Source of the DNA: JACNKV01 sp964645915
Lineage (GTDB): Bacteria > Fidelibacterota > Marinisomatia > Marinisomatales > JACNKV01
Assembly: GCA_964645915.1 (NCBI GenBank)
Contig: CAZYDH010000001.1
Location: 124,001-188,000 of the forward strand
Direction of reading: 5' to 3'
Length of the DNA: 64,000 nt
The notes under the pieces were generated by a model. That model was not told the DNA's origin. It did not search any database and saw nothing but the letters and a program-made list of their open reading frames with translations. Positions 43,205 to 53,035 of the stretch are shown here, piece by piece. Within the stretch, counting starts at the first letter, position 1; every line of letters begins with the position of its first letter. A program made the position numbers and the translations under genes.

Positions 43205-43843
43205 ATGAAAAAAAATAAAGATCGCTCCCAAACTCTCGGCGAAGAAATTGCAAACAGCATTACCCATGGAATTGGAACAGGTTTAAGCATAGCAGCCCTT
43301 GCAATTTTAGTGGTGTTTGCTGCTAAAAAAGGAGATCCTTGGGAAATTGTAGGATTTAGTATCTATGGAACCTCACTATTTTTGCTATATTTGATCTCTA
43401 CGCTGTATCATGGATTTACACATCAAAAGGTAAAAAGAGTATTTAGAGTTTTAGATCATTCGGCTATTTTTATTTTAATTGCCGGAACGTATACTCCCAT
43501 TACGTTAACGGCCTTACGCGGACCTTGGGGTTGGACATTGTTCGGAATTGTCTGGGGCTTGGCCGGAGCAGGAATTATACTAAAAGTGATGTTGTTTGGA
43601 CGATTTGAAAAATTAAGTGTTTTATTGTATATCCTTATGGGATGGATAGTGATAATTGCTTTAAAACCGTTAATCACGATGCTTCCCGCAGTTTCACTGA
43701 TGTGGATTGGAATTGGGGGTCTATTTTATACGATTGGTGTCATATTCTATGCTTGGCAGAAATTACCCTATCACCATGTCATTTGGCACATATTTGTCTT
43801 AGGTGGGAGCGTGTCTCATTTCTTTGGGATGTTGTTTTTATAG
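43205..43843 (+). CDS. Hemolysin III / TrhA (PAQR) family membrane protein
   Basis: The 212-residue protein has seven predicted helices and the PAQR signature residues: EEIANSITHGIGTG, SxLYHGF in ISTLYHGFTHQ, DHSAIFILIAGTYTP and the final HHVIWHIFVLGGSVSHF. These Ser, His and Asp residues form a zinc site in relatives. Bacterial members affect membrane-lipid homeostasis, and the hemolysin name is historical. It lies after a MarR-type regulator and is probably its target. Confidence 0.93.
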   Translation: MKKNKDRSQTLGEEIANSITHGIGTGLSIAALAILVVFAAKKGDPWEIVGFSIYGTSLFLLYLISTLYHGFTHQKVKRVFRVLDHSAIFILIAGTYTPITLTALRGPWGWTLFGIVWGLAGAGIILKVMLFGRFEKLSVLLYILMGWIVIIALKPLITMLPAVSLMWIGIGGLFYTIGVIFYAWQKLPYHHVIWHIFVLGGSVSHFFGMLFL

Positions 43844-43879
43844 TTAACAGAAATCAAACAATTTAATTTGTGAATTAAA

Positions 43880-44368
43880 ATGAAGTTATTATCAGAAATA
43901 CAGGGATTAACCAAAATAGATTTAGGAAAACATTTGTCTTCATTTGTTTCAGCCAACAGAGACGATAATAGAATAGATTTAACCTATTATTTTCAGAAAG
44001 ATACGGGACATTTATTTACGGAAGTTGTTTTTGGGAAATTTGCACAAGGTCCACCAAATCATGTTCACGGAGGTGCAATTTCTGCTGTGTTAGATGAATC
44101 CATGGGAATAGCATCATGGATCAATAAACACCCCGTGATGACTGCAAAATTAACCACTGAATTTCTAAAACCGGTTCCGTTAGGTATTGATATTATTGTT
44201 GAAGCATGGATTGATTCTATCCAAAATAAAAAAATAACCGGACAAAGCAAATTGACAGACTCTCAAGGTGTTGTTTACGCAAAAGCACATGGGTTATTTA
44301 TAGTCCTTGAAATAGACAAATTCAAAAAGATGGGTGCTTTGCCGGATGAGTACATTCGTCATTTATAG
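43880..44368 (+). CDS. PaaI-type hotdog thioesterase
   Basis: This 162-residue single-hotdog protein contains GPPNHVHGGAISAVLDESMG, where the HGG and the acidic residue on the following helix match the active site of PaaI-like acyl-CoA thioesterases. The beta-sheet core (AKLTTEFLKPVPLGIDIIVE; KITGQSKLTDSQGVVYAKAHG) follows. The thioester substrate is unknown. It overlaps the next gene (ATG 44346) by 23 nt. Confidence 0.9.
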   Translation: MKLLSEIQGLTKIDLGKHLSSFVSANRDDNRIDLTYYFQKDTGHLFTEVVFGKFAQGPPNHVHGGAISAVLDESMGIASWINKHPVMTAKLTTEFLKPVPLGIDIIVEAWIDSIQNKKITGQSKLTDSQGVVYAKAHGLFIVLEIDKFKKMGALPDEYIRHL

Positions 44369-44984
44369 TATACTCATTCTGATTCTTGTCTTCAGTGCTT
44401 TGCATATCCGCGCTGAATACAGGAATTCTATTTTATACATTACGATTTTTAAACCACTTACTATGCTATTGATTCTCGCTATTGCCATATTTAATAGCGA
44501 TACAATCTCTTTATATAAAGTATTGATCATATGTGGTTTAATATTCTCACTAGTTGGCGATGTGATGTTAATGCGACCTATCAATAAGTTCGCTTTTGGG
44601 TTAATTGCATTTTTTATCACCCATTTGTTTTACGTGTATGCTTTTGGTTCAGTTGAAGGTTTCCAAGATTTGCAAGTTGGATGGGTGATTTTATTTGTTG
44701 GCGGATTTGTTTTGTTTTATCATTTGAGTCGATCATTACACAGATTAAAGATCCCCGTGTTTTTTTATATCACTGTGATCAGTTTAATGACGTGGCAGGC
44801 AGGTGAGTTATGGATGTCGGTTGGAACAAGCAAAGCAACCTTTGCTTTTGTAGGTGCAATATTATTTTGCATCTCAGATTCAATATTGTCAATTAGTCGG
44901 TTTAAAGTCAATTTTAAACTGTCTCAAGCGATAATCCTTGGGACCTATTATCCGGCACAACTTTTCATAGCATTATCGGTTTAA
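44346..44984 (+). CDS. YhhN-family membrane protein (lysoplasmalogenase-like)
   Basis: The 212-residue protein has about eight hydrophobic helices. Residues KPLTMLLILAIAIF, GLIFSLVGDVMLM, and near the end FVGAILFCISDSILSI with YYPAQLFIAL match the YhhN/TMEM86 family, in which the acidic residues of the GD and SD pairs are conserved. Animal TMEM86B hydrolyses lysoplasmalogen; the bacterial role is unclear. I use ATG 44346 and not the GTG at 44334. It overlaps the thioesterase gene, so both may act on lipid thioesters or ethers. Confidence 0.85.
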   Translation: MSTFVIYSILILILVFSALHIRAEYRNSILYITIFKPLTMLLILAIAIFNSDTISLYKVLIICGLIFSLVGDVMLMRPINKFAFGLIAFFITHLFYVYAFGSVEGFQDLQVGWVILFVGGFVLFYHLSRSLHRLKIPVFFYITVISLMTWQAGELWMSVGTSKATFAFVGAILFCISDSILSISRFKVNFKLSQAIILGTYYPAQLFIALSV

Positions 44985-45220
44985 TAAGAGGTTTCAATAC
45001 AGATTATAGAAGAATCATACGGAAGATTGTGATTAATATCTCATGTATAATCAAAATACAAATCGTGACAGTTGAACCATTTATGAGAGAATGTAATATT
45101 CAGATAATATTCTTTTGAAACAAATTAGGATTTCGAACATAAATTTAGATACTAACACGCAACTCGCCACATAAAATTTTTATACATATTTAATAAATAT
45201 ACTCAATCAAGGAGAAAATA

Positions 45221-46285
45221 ATGGAAATACAAAAGAAACAATTTTTTAAAGCATTAGTCGTTGCTCCGAGTCCATCAGGATTTGAACAACCTGCACAGGA
45301 AGTATATCGGAATTTTGTTAAACCTTACGCTGATGAAGTCAAAACCGATGTGCATGGAAATGTAATTGCCTTTAAAAAAGGAACAGGAAAATTACGTTTA
45401 ATGTTTAGTGGGCATGCAGATGAGATCGGATTAATGATCAATTATGTTGATGATAATGGATACATCAGATTTCAACCAATTGGTGGAGTGGATGCAGGGC
45501 TTCTTCCGGGATTGCGTGTCAATATTTACCACAATGGAAAGAAAGTCCGTGGAGTTTTGGGTAAAAAACCGATCCATCTGTTAAAACCGGAAGACAGAAA
45601 GCATGCTGCAAAAATCAGTGATTTATGGATTGATATTGGTGCCAAAGATAAGAAAGCAGCTTTAAAACGAGTCTCAATAGGCGATCCGATCACTTTCGAT
45701 TTTGGAATGGACACTTTAAAAGGTGATATCGTTTCTACAAAAGCAACAGATAATAAAGTAGGTGTATATGTTGTTGGAGCAATCCTGAAAGAACTGGCAG
45801 ATGAAAAAATTGCCGCGAATGTCTTTTCAGTATCCTCTGTTCAAGAAGAAATCGGATTACGAGGTGCAATTACCAGCGCTTATGGAATTGATCCACAAGT
45901 GGGGATTGCCATTGATGTTACACACGCAACGGATTATCCCGGAATAGATAAAAATGTCCATGGAGATATTAAAATGAATGAAGGGCCGGTTGTGGCGGTT
46001 GGTGCAAATATTAACCCGAAAGTTTTTGAGTTGTTAAAAGAGGCAGGAGACAAAGCAAAAATTAAATACCAAATTGAAGCTGCTCCACGCGGGACAGGAA
46101 CAGATGCAAACGCCATACAAACTACACGAGCAGGCGTTGCGGCTGGATTGGTCAGTGTGCCTAATCGCTACATGCATACACCCAGTGAAGTCATTTCATT
46201 AAAAGACTTGGATGACACAGCGAAGTTATTAGCACAATTTGCACGGATGGTTAACGACGACACAGACTTTATTCCCGGTCTTTAA
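45221..46285 (+). CDS. M42-family metallo-aminopeptidase (glutamyl aminopeptidase/endoglucanase-like)
   Basis: This 354-residue zinc aminopeptidase of the tetrahedral TET type has the ordered motif set FSGHADEIGLMIN (His and Asp ligands), STKATDNKVGVYVVG (bridging Asp), VQEEIGLRGA (catalytic and ligand Glu), IDVTHATDYPG, and the final NRYMHTPSEV with the last His ligand. It trims peptides in the cytosol. AAGGAG is at good spacing before the ATG. The 236-bp gap upstream contains a copy of TAGATACTA (45146-45154) and two direct TAATATTC repeats (45094-45101, 45105-45112). Confidence 0.95.
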   Translation: MEIQKKQFFKALVVAPSPSGFEQPAQEVYRNFVKPYADEVKTDVHGNVIAFKKGTGKLRLMFSGHADEIGLMINYVDDNGYIRFQPIGGVDAGLLPGLRVNIYHNGKKVRGVLGKKPIHLLKPEDRKHAAKISDLWIDIGAKDKKAALKRVSIGDPITFDFGMDTLKGDIVSTKATDNKVGVYVVGAILKELADEKIAANVFSVSSVQEEIGLRGAITSAYGIDPQVGIAIDVTHATDYPGIDKNVHGDIKMNEGPVVAVGANINPKVFELLKEAGDKAKIKYQIEAAPRGTGTDANAIQTTRAGVAAGLVSVPNRYMHTPSEVISLKDLDDTAKLLAQFARMVNDDTDFIPGL

Positions 46286-46296
46286 AAACACATCAA

Positions 46297-46332
46297 AACA
46301 TGTTGAAGCAGAATTATCTGCTTCAACATGTT
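46297..46332. terminator. 16-bp perfect hairpin after the M42 peptidase gene
   Basis: AACATGTTGAAGCAGA pairs without mismatch with TCTGCTTCAACATGTT around loop ATTA, starting 12 nt after the stop. There is no T-run on either side, so it may stabilise the 3' end or act as a protein site and not as an intrinsic terminator. Confidence 0.6.
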
Positions 46333-46367
46333 CACTATTAATATATTTAAAAAGTTTTCAGAAAGAT

Positions 46368-46393
46368 GACAACTTTTTTATTAAAAGGTTGTC
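46368..46393. repeat. Second hairpin upstream of the PDZ-protein gene
   Basis: GACAACTTTTT and AAAAGGTTGTC form an 11-bp stem with one wobble around TATT. With the preceding 16-bp hairpin it makes a pair of stem-loops in 97 bp between the M42 and PDZ genes. Confidence 0.5.
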
Positions 46394-46457
46394 TAAAGGT
46401 TATATATAAATACAAATGGACGGATTTTATCAAAAACAGTAAAAGGAAAAACGTACA

Positions 46458-47726
46458 ATGAAAACAACAAAGTTAATCGTATTATTTTTATTTGGAACAT
46501 TACTTTTTGCACAAGAAGATGCAAACCAAACCACAGATACTCAAGCTGAAAAAGAAGAAGCTAAAGTTGAAGTGATCATCGAAAAGCACGATAGCGTTGA
46601 TGAAGAGTTGGAAAAAATTGGTGAGCGTTTGGAAGAGTGGGGAGAGGAAATGGAAGACTGGGGGGCTGAGGTAGAAGAAGCTGTTGAAAGTGGTTTAGAG
46701 ATTCCACCCATACCATCTATTCAAACATCCATCAAATCAGGTGGGAAGAAAAAATTATTAATGGGCATTCATCCAAAAGATATTTCATTTCCGGTAGCAT
46801 ATAAAATGCACTACCCACACAATTATGGTGTTTTGGTCACGAAAGTGATCGAAGGAACAAATGCAGATCGTGCCAAATTGATGAATAACGATATCATCAT
46901 GGAATGGAATGGAGAAAAAGTACGAGGAGAAGAACATCTACGGAACTTAATTAGAAGTCAAACAGTTGGGAACACGGTTGAAATAACCTATTTTAGAAAC
47001 GAAGAAATAGCAAAAACAAATCTGACGTTTTCTCTCCCTCCTTCCAAAGTGATACATGAAAAAAAATACAAAAAAGTAAAAAAAACGAGTAAACTACATC
47101 CCGGATATGGTGGTGGATTTGTTAATGCAAAATATATTGATTTCGATTATTCTGAATTAAACCAAATTTTAACACAATTAGGATTTACTGAACTTACTCC
47201 GGAAAGAACAATCTATTTTGGCGGCGGCGGAATGGGAAATGTTGGAAAAGGTTGGTTTCTTGGAGGAAGAGGTTATGGCTTTATGAATAAGGAAGATATC
47301 GCTATAACAGGTGGCGGCAAACGCCATTTAGTAGTGAATAATGGGTTTGGCGGAGTTACACTCACTAAGAAAATCCCCCTATTTACAAAACGTCTTGTAC
47401 TTGATTTTGATATGATGCTTGGTGGTGGAATGATGGAGATTGAGATGGGTGAAACCAATGGATATGATTGGCAAAATACAGAGATATCCGGTCAATATCA
47501 GAAGTTTCAAAAAGGATATATGATCGGAGAATCTTCTGTTGGTGCATTATTGAGAATAAAGAATTGGTTTGGGTTTCATGCACGTTATGGATTGCTAAAA
47601 ACCTTCACCTTTAATGATAATTGGGGAGAAAATACGTTTATGACCGATACCTATACGGTGAGTGGAGACTCTCCGGAATTACCATATGGAAGAACTGCAA
47701 CAATCGGAGTATGGTTCGGATTTTAG
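46458..47726 (+). CDS. Secreted PDZ-domain protein without protease domain
   Basis: A signal peptide (about 1-19, ending LLFAQ) leads to a strongly acidic helical stretch (about 30-85, rich in E with regular W). A PDZ domain follows at about 105-190 (YGVLVTKVIEGTNADRA, MNNDIIMEWNGEKV, TVEITYFRNEE). The last 210 residues are glycine-rich and strand-like (FGGGGMGNVGKGWFLGGRGYG), ending in a terminal FGF. No Ser-protease triad of DegP type is present upstream of the PDZ domain. It may be an envelope scaffold or sensor; no named family is recognised. Confidence 0.75.
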   Translation: MKTTKLIVLFLFGTLLFAQEDANQTTDTQAEKEEAKVEVIIEKHDSVDEELEKIGERLEEWGEEMEDWGAEVEEAVESGLEIPPIPSIQTSIKSGGKKKLLMGIHPKDISFPVAYKMHYPHNYGVLVTKVIEGTNADRAKLMNNDIIMEWNGEKVRGEEHLRNLIRSQTVGNTVEITYFRNEEIAKTNLTFSLPPSKVIHEKKYKKVKKTSKLHPGYGGGFVNAKYIDFDYSELNQILTQLGFTELTPERTIYFGGGGMGNVGKGWFLGGRGYGFMNKEDIAITGGGKRHLVVNNGFGGVTLTKKIPLFTKRLVLDFDMMLGGGMMEIEMGETNGYDWQNTEISGQYQKFQKGYMIGESSVGALLRIKNWFGFHARYGLLKTFTFNDNWGENTFMTDTYTVSGDSPELPYGRTATIGVWFGF

Positions 47727-47774
47727 GTTTTAGTGGATAAGCAGTATTATCTGATCGCAAAAGGAAATTAAAAA

Positions 47775-50423
47775 ATGTTGAAAAAAATATTAGTAACAAC
47801 CGGCATTTTCATTGTCTTCTTTGTGACGGAGTTAAACGCAACCGGCAAGACGCTGGAAGCGATTCCTCTTGAAGAAAGCAAAATCATCGTTGACGGTTTA
47901 TTGAATGAACAAATCTGGATGAACGTTCCGTTTAAAGATGATTTTATTCAAAGAGAACCTGTTGAAAATATTGATCCAACTGAAAGAACAGAGTTTTCCA
48001 TTCTCTATGATAAAGCACACATTTATATTGGGATTAAAGCCTTTACTAAAGATCCCAATACGATTAAAGGTGTTTTAACTCGACGTGATGAATGGTCACC
48101 GAGTGATTGGTTGGTGGTATTCATTGATAGTTATAATGACAATCGAACTGCATTTTCTTTTGCGATCAATCCTGCAGGTGTGAAACAGGATATTCGATGG
48201 TCTAATGATGAAGAACCCGATATGAATTGGAATGCTGTATGGGGTGGTCAAGCATCTGTTTCTTCAGATGGTTGGTCAGCTGAGTTTTAAATTCCGTTTA
48301 GAGAACTTCGTTTTGAATCCGCCGATACTCAAACTTGGGGGCTTCAAATAAAACGGAATATTGAACAGAACAATGAAGAGGATTTTTGGACATATTGGTC
48401 AAAAAATGAACATGGGTTTGTGAGTCACTTTGGAGAGTTAAATAACTTAAATGACATTCCTCAGCAAAAACAAATTCAGATAACTCCATACAGTACTGGT
48501 CAGGTAAATCATTCTGAACTTTATGTAAACCCAACCCATATGGACAATTATGATTTAGATGGCGATATTGGAATGGATGTAAAAATCGGCGTGACCAATA
48601 ATCTTACATTGGATATGACGGTTAATCCTGATTTTGGTCAGGTTGAAGCAGATCCTGCAGAATTAAACCTTTCAGCATTCGAATCATACTTTCAGGAGAA
48701 ACGTCCATTTTTTATTGAAGGAGGAAATATTTTCCACTATCCACTGGGAATTGGTGATGGGGAACAAAGTATGAATTCGTTGTTTTACACACGAAGAATA
48801 GGAAGATCTCCACACTATAGTGCTTATTGGGGAGAGTTTGGAGATGGATATATTACCGAACCAAATTCAACCAGAATATTAGGTGCAGCCAAATTGAGTG
48901 GCAAAACCAGTAATGGTATTTCTATTGGGATTTTGGATGCGATAACAGCAAAAGAAACAGCAGTTATTAACTATGAAGATGGATTAGAATACAATCAAAC
49001 CCTTGAACCATTAACAAATTATTTTGTCAATCGTGTTCAAAAAGATTTTAGAGAAGGCAAAACGACCCTTGGTGGAGTTGTTACAGCGGTTAATAGAAAG
49101 ATTGAAGACGAACATCTGAATTGGCTTCACAATGATGCTTACTCGGGTGGAATTGATTTTTCACATCTTTTTAATGATAACTCTTATATTATTCTTGGTG
49201 GGGTTTCAGCTTCACATGTACTCGGATCTACCGATGCAATATTGAACACACAGACCGGGCCCATACATTATTTCCAGCGTACAGATGCCGAACATTTAAA
49301 AGTGGATTCAACAGCCACATCCCTCTCAGGTATTGCAAATAATTTAGCTTTATTTAAAGTGTCCGGAGAGTGGCGCTGGGGATTTGGGCAATGGATGTTT
49401 TCTCCCGGATTTGAAGCCAATGATCTTGGGTATCATAGAGACGTTGATAAACAAATTCAATTCTTGTGGTTCAGCAGACAGAAGAATGAACCCGGGAAAT
49501 ATATTAGAAATTATCAAGCAAACTCATCTATTTGGCATGGGACAAATTTTGGTCAAGAATTTCACTCGTTTGGAGGAAATTTAAATACTAATATTACCTT
49601 TAATAATTATTGGGAAATTGGATCCGGTGTAGAGATTGATGGTCCGGGAATTCATAAAACTGCACTTTGGGGTGGCCCTGCAATTGACAGAGATGGTGGA
49701 TCGTCCATGTGGGTGTTTTTAAGCTCTGATTTAAGAAAAGATATTTCATTTAATGTCAACCTTCATCAGGGGGGAAATAAAATGGGAACGCGATGGGAAG
49801 GGAGACGGACTCGGATAAATTGGAGACCCAGACAAAATTTAAATCTTTCGGTAGCCCTTCATTACAACTATCAACATGATACGTGGGCAAACTGGCAAGA
49901 CTATCAACCAAAAATTAATGAGGAAACTGGGACTAAAGATTATCTTTTAGCAAATTTCAGGCAGGAAACACTTTCTTCAACATTCCGATTGGACTGGACT
50001 TTGACTCCTAACCTGTCTCTTCAATATTACGGATCTCCATTCGTAACAGCGGGGATATATGACCGATTTATAAAAGTGATCGATCCGAAGGGTGATGATT
50101 ATGATAGCCGTTTCTATTCATTCTCCGATGATGAATTGAACTATAATGAAACCTATGGCAGATGGGAAATTGATGAAGGGTCAGATGGCACAGTTAATTA
50201 TTATATTCCCAACCTAGACTTTAATTTCAGATCCTTTAATTCGAATTTAGTTCTACGTTGGGAATTCTTACCCGGATCAACATTATATGCGGTATGGTCA
50301 CAGGGGATTGTTGATTTTGTGGAGTTAGGAATTTTTGATTATAAAGATGATATGACCAGCTTGTTTAAAGCGGAGCCGGAAAACATCTTGTTACTTAAGG
50401 TTAATTATCTTTTGAGCCTATAA
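47775..50423 (+). pseudogene. DUF5916 protein with CBM9-like domain, interrupted by one in-frame TAA
   Basis: A signal peptide (ending LNATG) and a CBM9-like domain (about 30-205, DGLLNEQIW and DWLVVFIDSYNDNRTAF) precede a long DUF5916-type beta-barrel region. The barrel region contains TVNPDFGQVEADPAELNLSAF, EKRPFFIEG and FYTRRIG. The frame is continuous for 883 codons except for TAA at 48288-48290 (codon 172), inside the motif WSAEF-stop-IPFRELRF where relatives have Lys or a similar residue. One base change (AAA to TAA) would explain it. No frameshift exists and downstream codons look conserved, so this is a recent mutation, a sequencing error, or less likely readthrough. The intact 3' part has an internal ATG at 48420. 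Confidence 0.85.
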
Positions 50424-50472
50424 AGGAAAACAGTATAAATATCATAAAAGTATTAAACCTAGAAACATTGTT

Positions 50473-51480
50473 ATGAGCATTATAAAAAAGATTATTAAAT
50501 ATTTAATAATAGTTACTGGTCTAGGTTTAGGCATAGCATGTTGGTTTATCTTCACATTATTTGCTAAGACAGATGTTTCAAACGAACCGGACTATTATCC
50601 GTTTAAATCTGTAGAAGCAAAAACAAAGTACCTTGAGTATTACAAATACCGTTCTCAAGATTGGCCAGTCCCTTCTGAAGTTCGGATTGTTGAGACATCC
50701 TATGGAAAAACATATATTCGGATAAGCGGCGATGAAGGTAACAAACCTTTAGTTTTATTACCTTCAACCAATGCTACGTCACTTATTTGGGGAGTTAATA
50801 TTGAAGCACTTTCTAAATATTTTAGAGTATACGCAATTGATAATATTTATGATGTAGGTTGCAGCGTAAACATTAAAAATATTGACCAACCGGAAGATAT
50901 GGTCGAATGGTTGGATGAATTATTCGAAGAAATATTTGCCGAAGAAAAAATCAATCTTCTCGGAATGTCATTTGGAGGTTGGCTAACCAGTCAGTATACA
51001 TTAAAAAATCCCGATAGACTTGATAAGGCAATTTGGATATGTCCGGCAGCAACTTTATATAATTTTCCATCTGAATGGGCTTGGCGTGGAATTATATCTG
51101 CTATTCCCCATCGATTTTTCGTTAAGAAATTTATGGTAGAATGGTTATTTAATGATTTGCAAAATAGCGAAAATCCAAAGGATTTACAGCTGTTGGATAC
51201 ATTAGTCGAGGATGCAATAATGGGTATGAAGTGTTTCACATTTCGAATGCCGATCACACCAACAGTTTTAACAAATTCGGAATTGGGTTCAATACAAACA
51301 CCCACTCTGCTTTTAATAGGTGAAAATGAGAAACTTTATTCATCATTAAAAGCTGTTGATCGTGTAAAATCGATAAACAAAACAATTAAAACAGTAATTA
51401 TTCCGAATGCCGGACATGATTTAATCTTCGTTCAACCAGAGATTGTTAATGAAAAAATAATTAAATTTATCTCTGGTTAG
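50473..51480 (+). CDS. Alpha/beta hydrolase, membrane-anchored
   Basis: An N-terminal hydrophobic helix (about 8-29) may anchor the protein or act as signal. The hydrolase core follows: the nucleophile elbow GMSFGG near residue 165, an oxyanion-side LLPSTNATSLIW, and LLIGENEKLYS with the acidic residue. The last motif, IPNAGHDLIF, carries the catalytic His. Length is 335 residues. The substrate is unknown. It lies 50 nt after the interrupted DUF5916 gene and 34 nt before tldD. Confidence 0.88.
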   Translation: MSIIKKIIKYLIIVTGLGLGIACWFIFTLFAKTDVSNEPDYYPFKSVEAKTKYLEYYKYRSQDWPVPSEVRIVETSYGKTYIRISGDEGNKPLVLLPSTNATSLIWGVNIEALSKYFRVYAIDNIYDVGCSVNIKNIDQPEDMVEWLDELFEEIFAEEKINLLGMSFGGWLTSQYTLKNPDRLDKAIWICPAATLYNFPSEWAWRGIISAIPHRFFVKKFMVEWLFNDLQNSENPKDLQLLDTLVEDAIMGMKCFTFRMPITPTVLTNSELGSIQTPTLLLIGENEKLYSSLKAVDRVKSINKTIKTVIIPNAGHDLIFVQPEIVNEKIIKFISG

Positions 51481-51513
51481 AGATATCGCTTTGATACAAA
51501 AGGAAACCTAAAT

Positions 51514-53031
51514 ATGAAGAACTTTACAAGAAGGGAATTTATGAAAGTTACCAGTTCAGGTCTTGCGCTTGCCTCTCTTTCAAATATGTTACCTGGGATG
51601 ATATTAACTGATGAAAAGAATTCCAATCGATTTTCATCATTTGGGATCGATGAAGAGATCATCAGAAAAATACTGAAAGAAGCGCTGATGTATGGTGGAG
51701 ATTATGCGGATGTCTTTTTTGAAAATTCCATCAATAATTCAGTTAAGATTCAGGACAGAATAGTAAATAGTGCAAACACAAATATCACATTGGGTGTGGG
51801 TATTCGAGTACTAAAAGGAGATCAAACCGGCTATTCATTTACTGAAGATATCAATCTTGAAAGTATGAAATCGGCTGCACGAACGGCTGCTAGCATTGCC
51901 TCAAGGTCTGCCAAAGCCCCTCCGACGGAATTTACCCCGATGTCATTACCAAATTATTATCCGACTCAAATACCGTGGGAAAAACTTGGGATAGACAAAC
52001 GTATTGCGATCATCAAATCGCTTGATGATGCCACCTTCGCATTGGATAACCGAATCGTCAAAAATTCTGTATCCATGTATGATTCCGAAAAACATATTTT
52101 GGTAGCCAATTCTGAAGGAAAGATCTGCACAGATTATCAACCAATGCTTCGGGTAAATGTATATTGTACTGCCGAACAAAATGGAGAATTAGAATCTAAC
52201 GGATATAATTACTCAGCCAGAGATGATATTAATTATCTGACACCCGAGCGACTAGACAGACTTCCAAAGATGGCTGTCGAAAGTACTGTAAAATTGTTTG
52301 ATGCTAAACCGGCTCCCGCAGGAGAATTTCCGGTCGTATTAACTCCGGGGAGTTCAGGAATTTTACTACACGAGGCGATAGGGCATGGAATGGAAGCGGA
52401 TTTTAATCGTATTAATAGCTCCATTTATTCAGACAAGTTGAATAAACGGATCGCTCCTGAATTTGTGAATATTGTTGATAGCGGACTGAATCCAAATGTT
52501 CGTGGCTCGATTAATGTAGACGATGAGTGTAATCATTCAAAAGAAACGATGCTGGTTGAGGATGGTATTCTAAGATCCTATTTACATGATCGCATTTCTG
52601 CCAATCATTATGGTGTAGAACCCACCGGAAACGGAAGACGTGAATCATTTAAACATATTCCAATGCCGCGAATGCGAAATACATATATGTTAAACGGACC
52701 TCATACATTTGATGAGATCATTGCAAATGTTGATTATGGTATTTTAGCTGATCAGTTTTTAAATGGAGAAGTCAATATAGGTCCCGGCGATTTCACTTTT
52801 TATGTAAAACTAGGTTCACTAATTGAAAACGGAAAGATTACCGCACCAATCAAAGATGTGAATATAATCGGGAATGGCCCTGAAATCTTGAAAAGAGTAA
52901 CGATGGTTGGAAATGACTATTCGATGGCTGAAACCGGCTGGACTTGCGGAAAGAATGGACAGTCTGTACCGGTGTCGCATGGATTGCCAAGTATTCTTGT
53001 ATCTTCAATTACCGTAGGAGGGAGAGGATAA
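51514..53031 (+). CDS. tldD: TldD-type metalloprotease subunit with Tat signal
   Basis: TldD carries the zinc site HEAIGH (286-291) followed by GMEADF, the signature of the TldD/PmbA (modulator of DNA gyrase) family. It works as a heterodimer with TldE, whose gene follows after 4 nt. Unusually, the first 30 residues are a twin-arginine signal (T-RR-EFMK then SGLALASLSNMLPG), so the protein may be exported folded through Tat. Well-studied TldD proteins are cytosolic and process peptides such as microcin precursors. The length of 505 residues agrees with the family plus the leader. Confidence 0.93.
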   Translation: MKNFTRREFMKVTSSGLALASLSNMLPGMILTDEKNSNRFSSFGIDEEIIRKILKEALMYGGDYADVFFENSINNSVKIQDRIVNSANTNITLGVGIRVLKGDQTGYSFTEDINLESMKSAARTAASIASRSAKAPPTEFTPMSLPNYYPTQIPWEKLGIDKRIAIIKSLDDATFALDNRIVKNSVSMYDSEKHILVANSEGKICTDYQPMLRVNVYCTAEQNGELESNGYNYSARDDINYLTPERLDRLPKMAVESTVKLFDAKPAPAGEFPVVLTPGSSGILLHEAIGHGMEADFNRINSSIYSDKLNKRIAPEFVNIVDSGLNPNVRGSINVDDECNHSKETMLVEDGILRSYLHDRISANHYGVEPTGNGRRESFKHIPMPRMRNTYMLNGPHTFDEIIANVDYGILADQFLNGEVNIGPGDFTFYVKLGSLIENGKITAPIKDVNIIGNGPEILKRVTMVGNDYSMAETGWTCGKNGQSVPVSHGLPSILVSSITVGGRG

Positions 53032-53035
53032 TATT

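Noticed and set aside
44985..45220. Small gene in the gap before the M42 peptidase
   Set aside because: No frame with start, ribosome site and sensible protein; only short repeats are visible.
48420..50423. Independent gene starting at ATG 48420
   Set aside because: Codons from the in-frame TAA to this ATG encode conserved DUF5916 sequence, so it is the 3' part of the gene starting at 47775.
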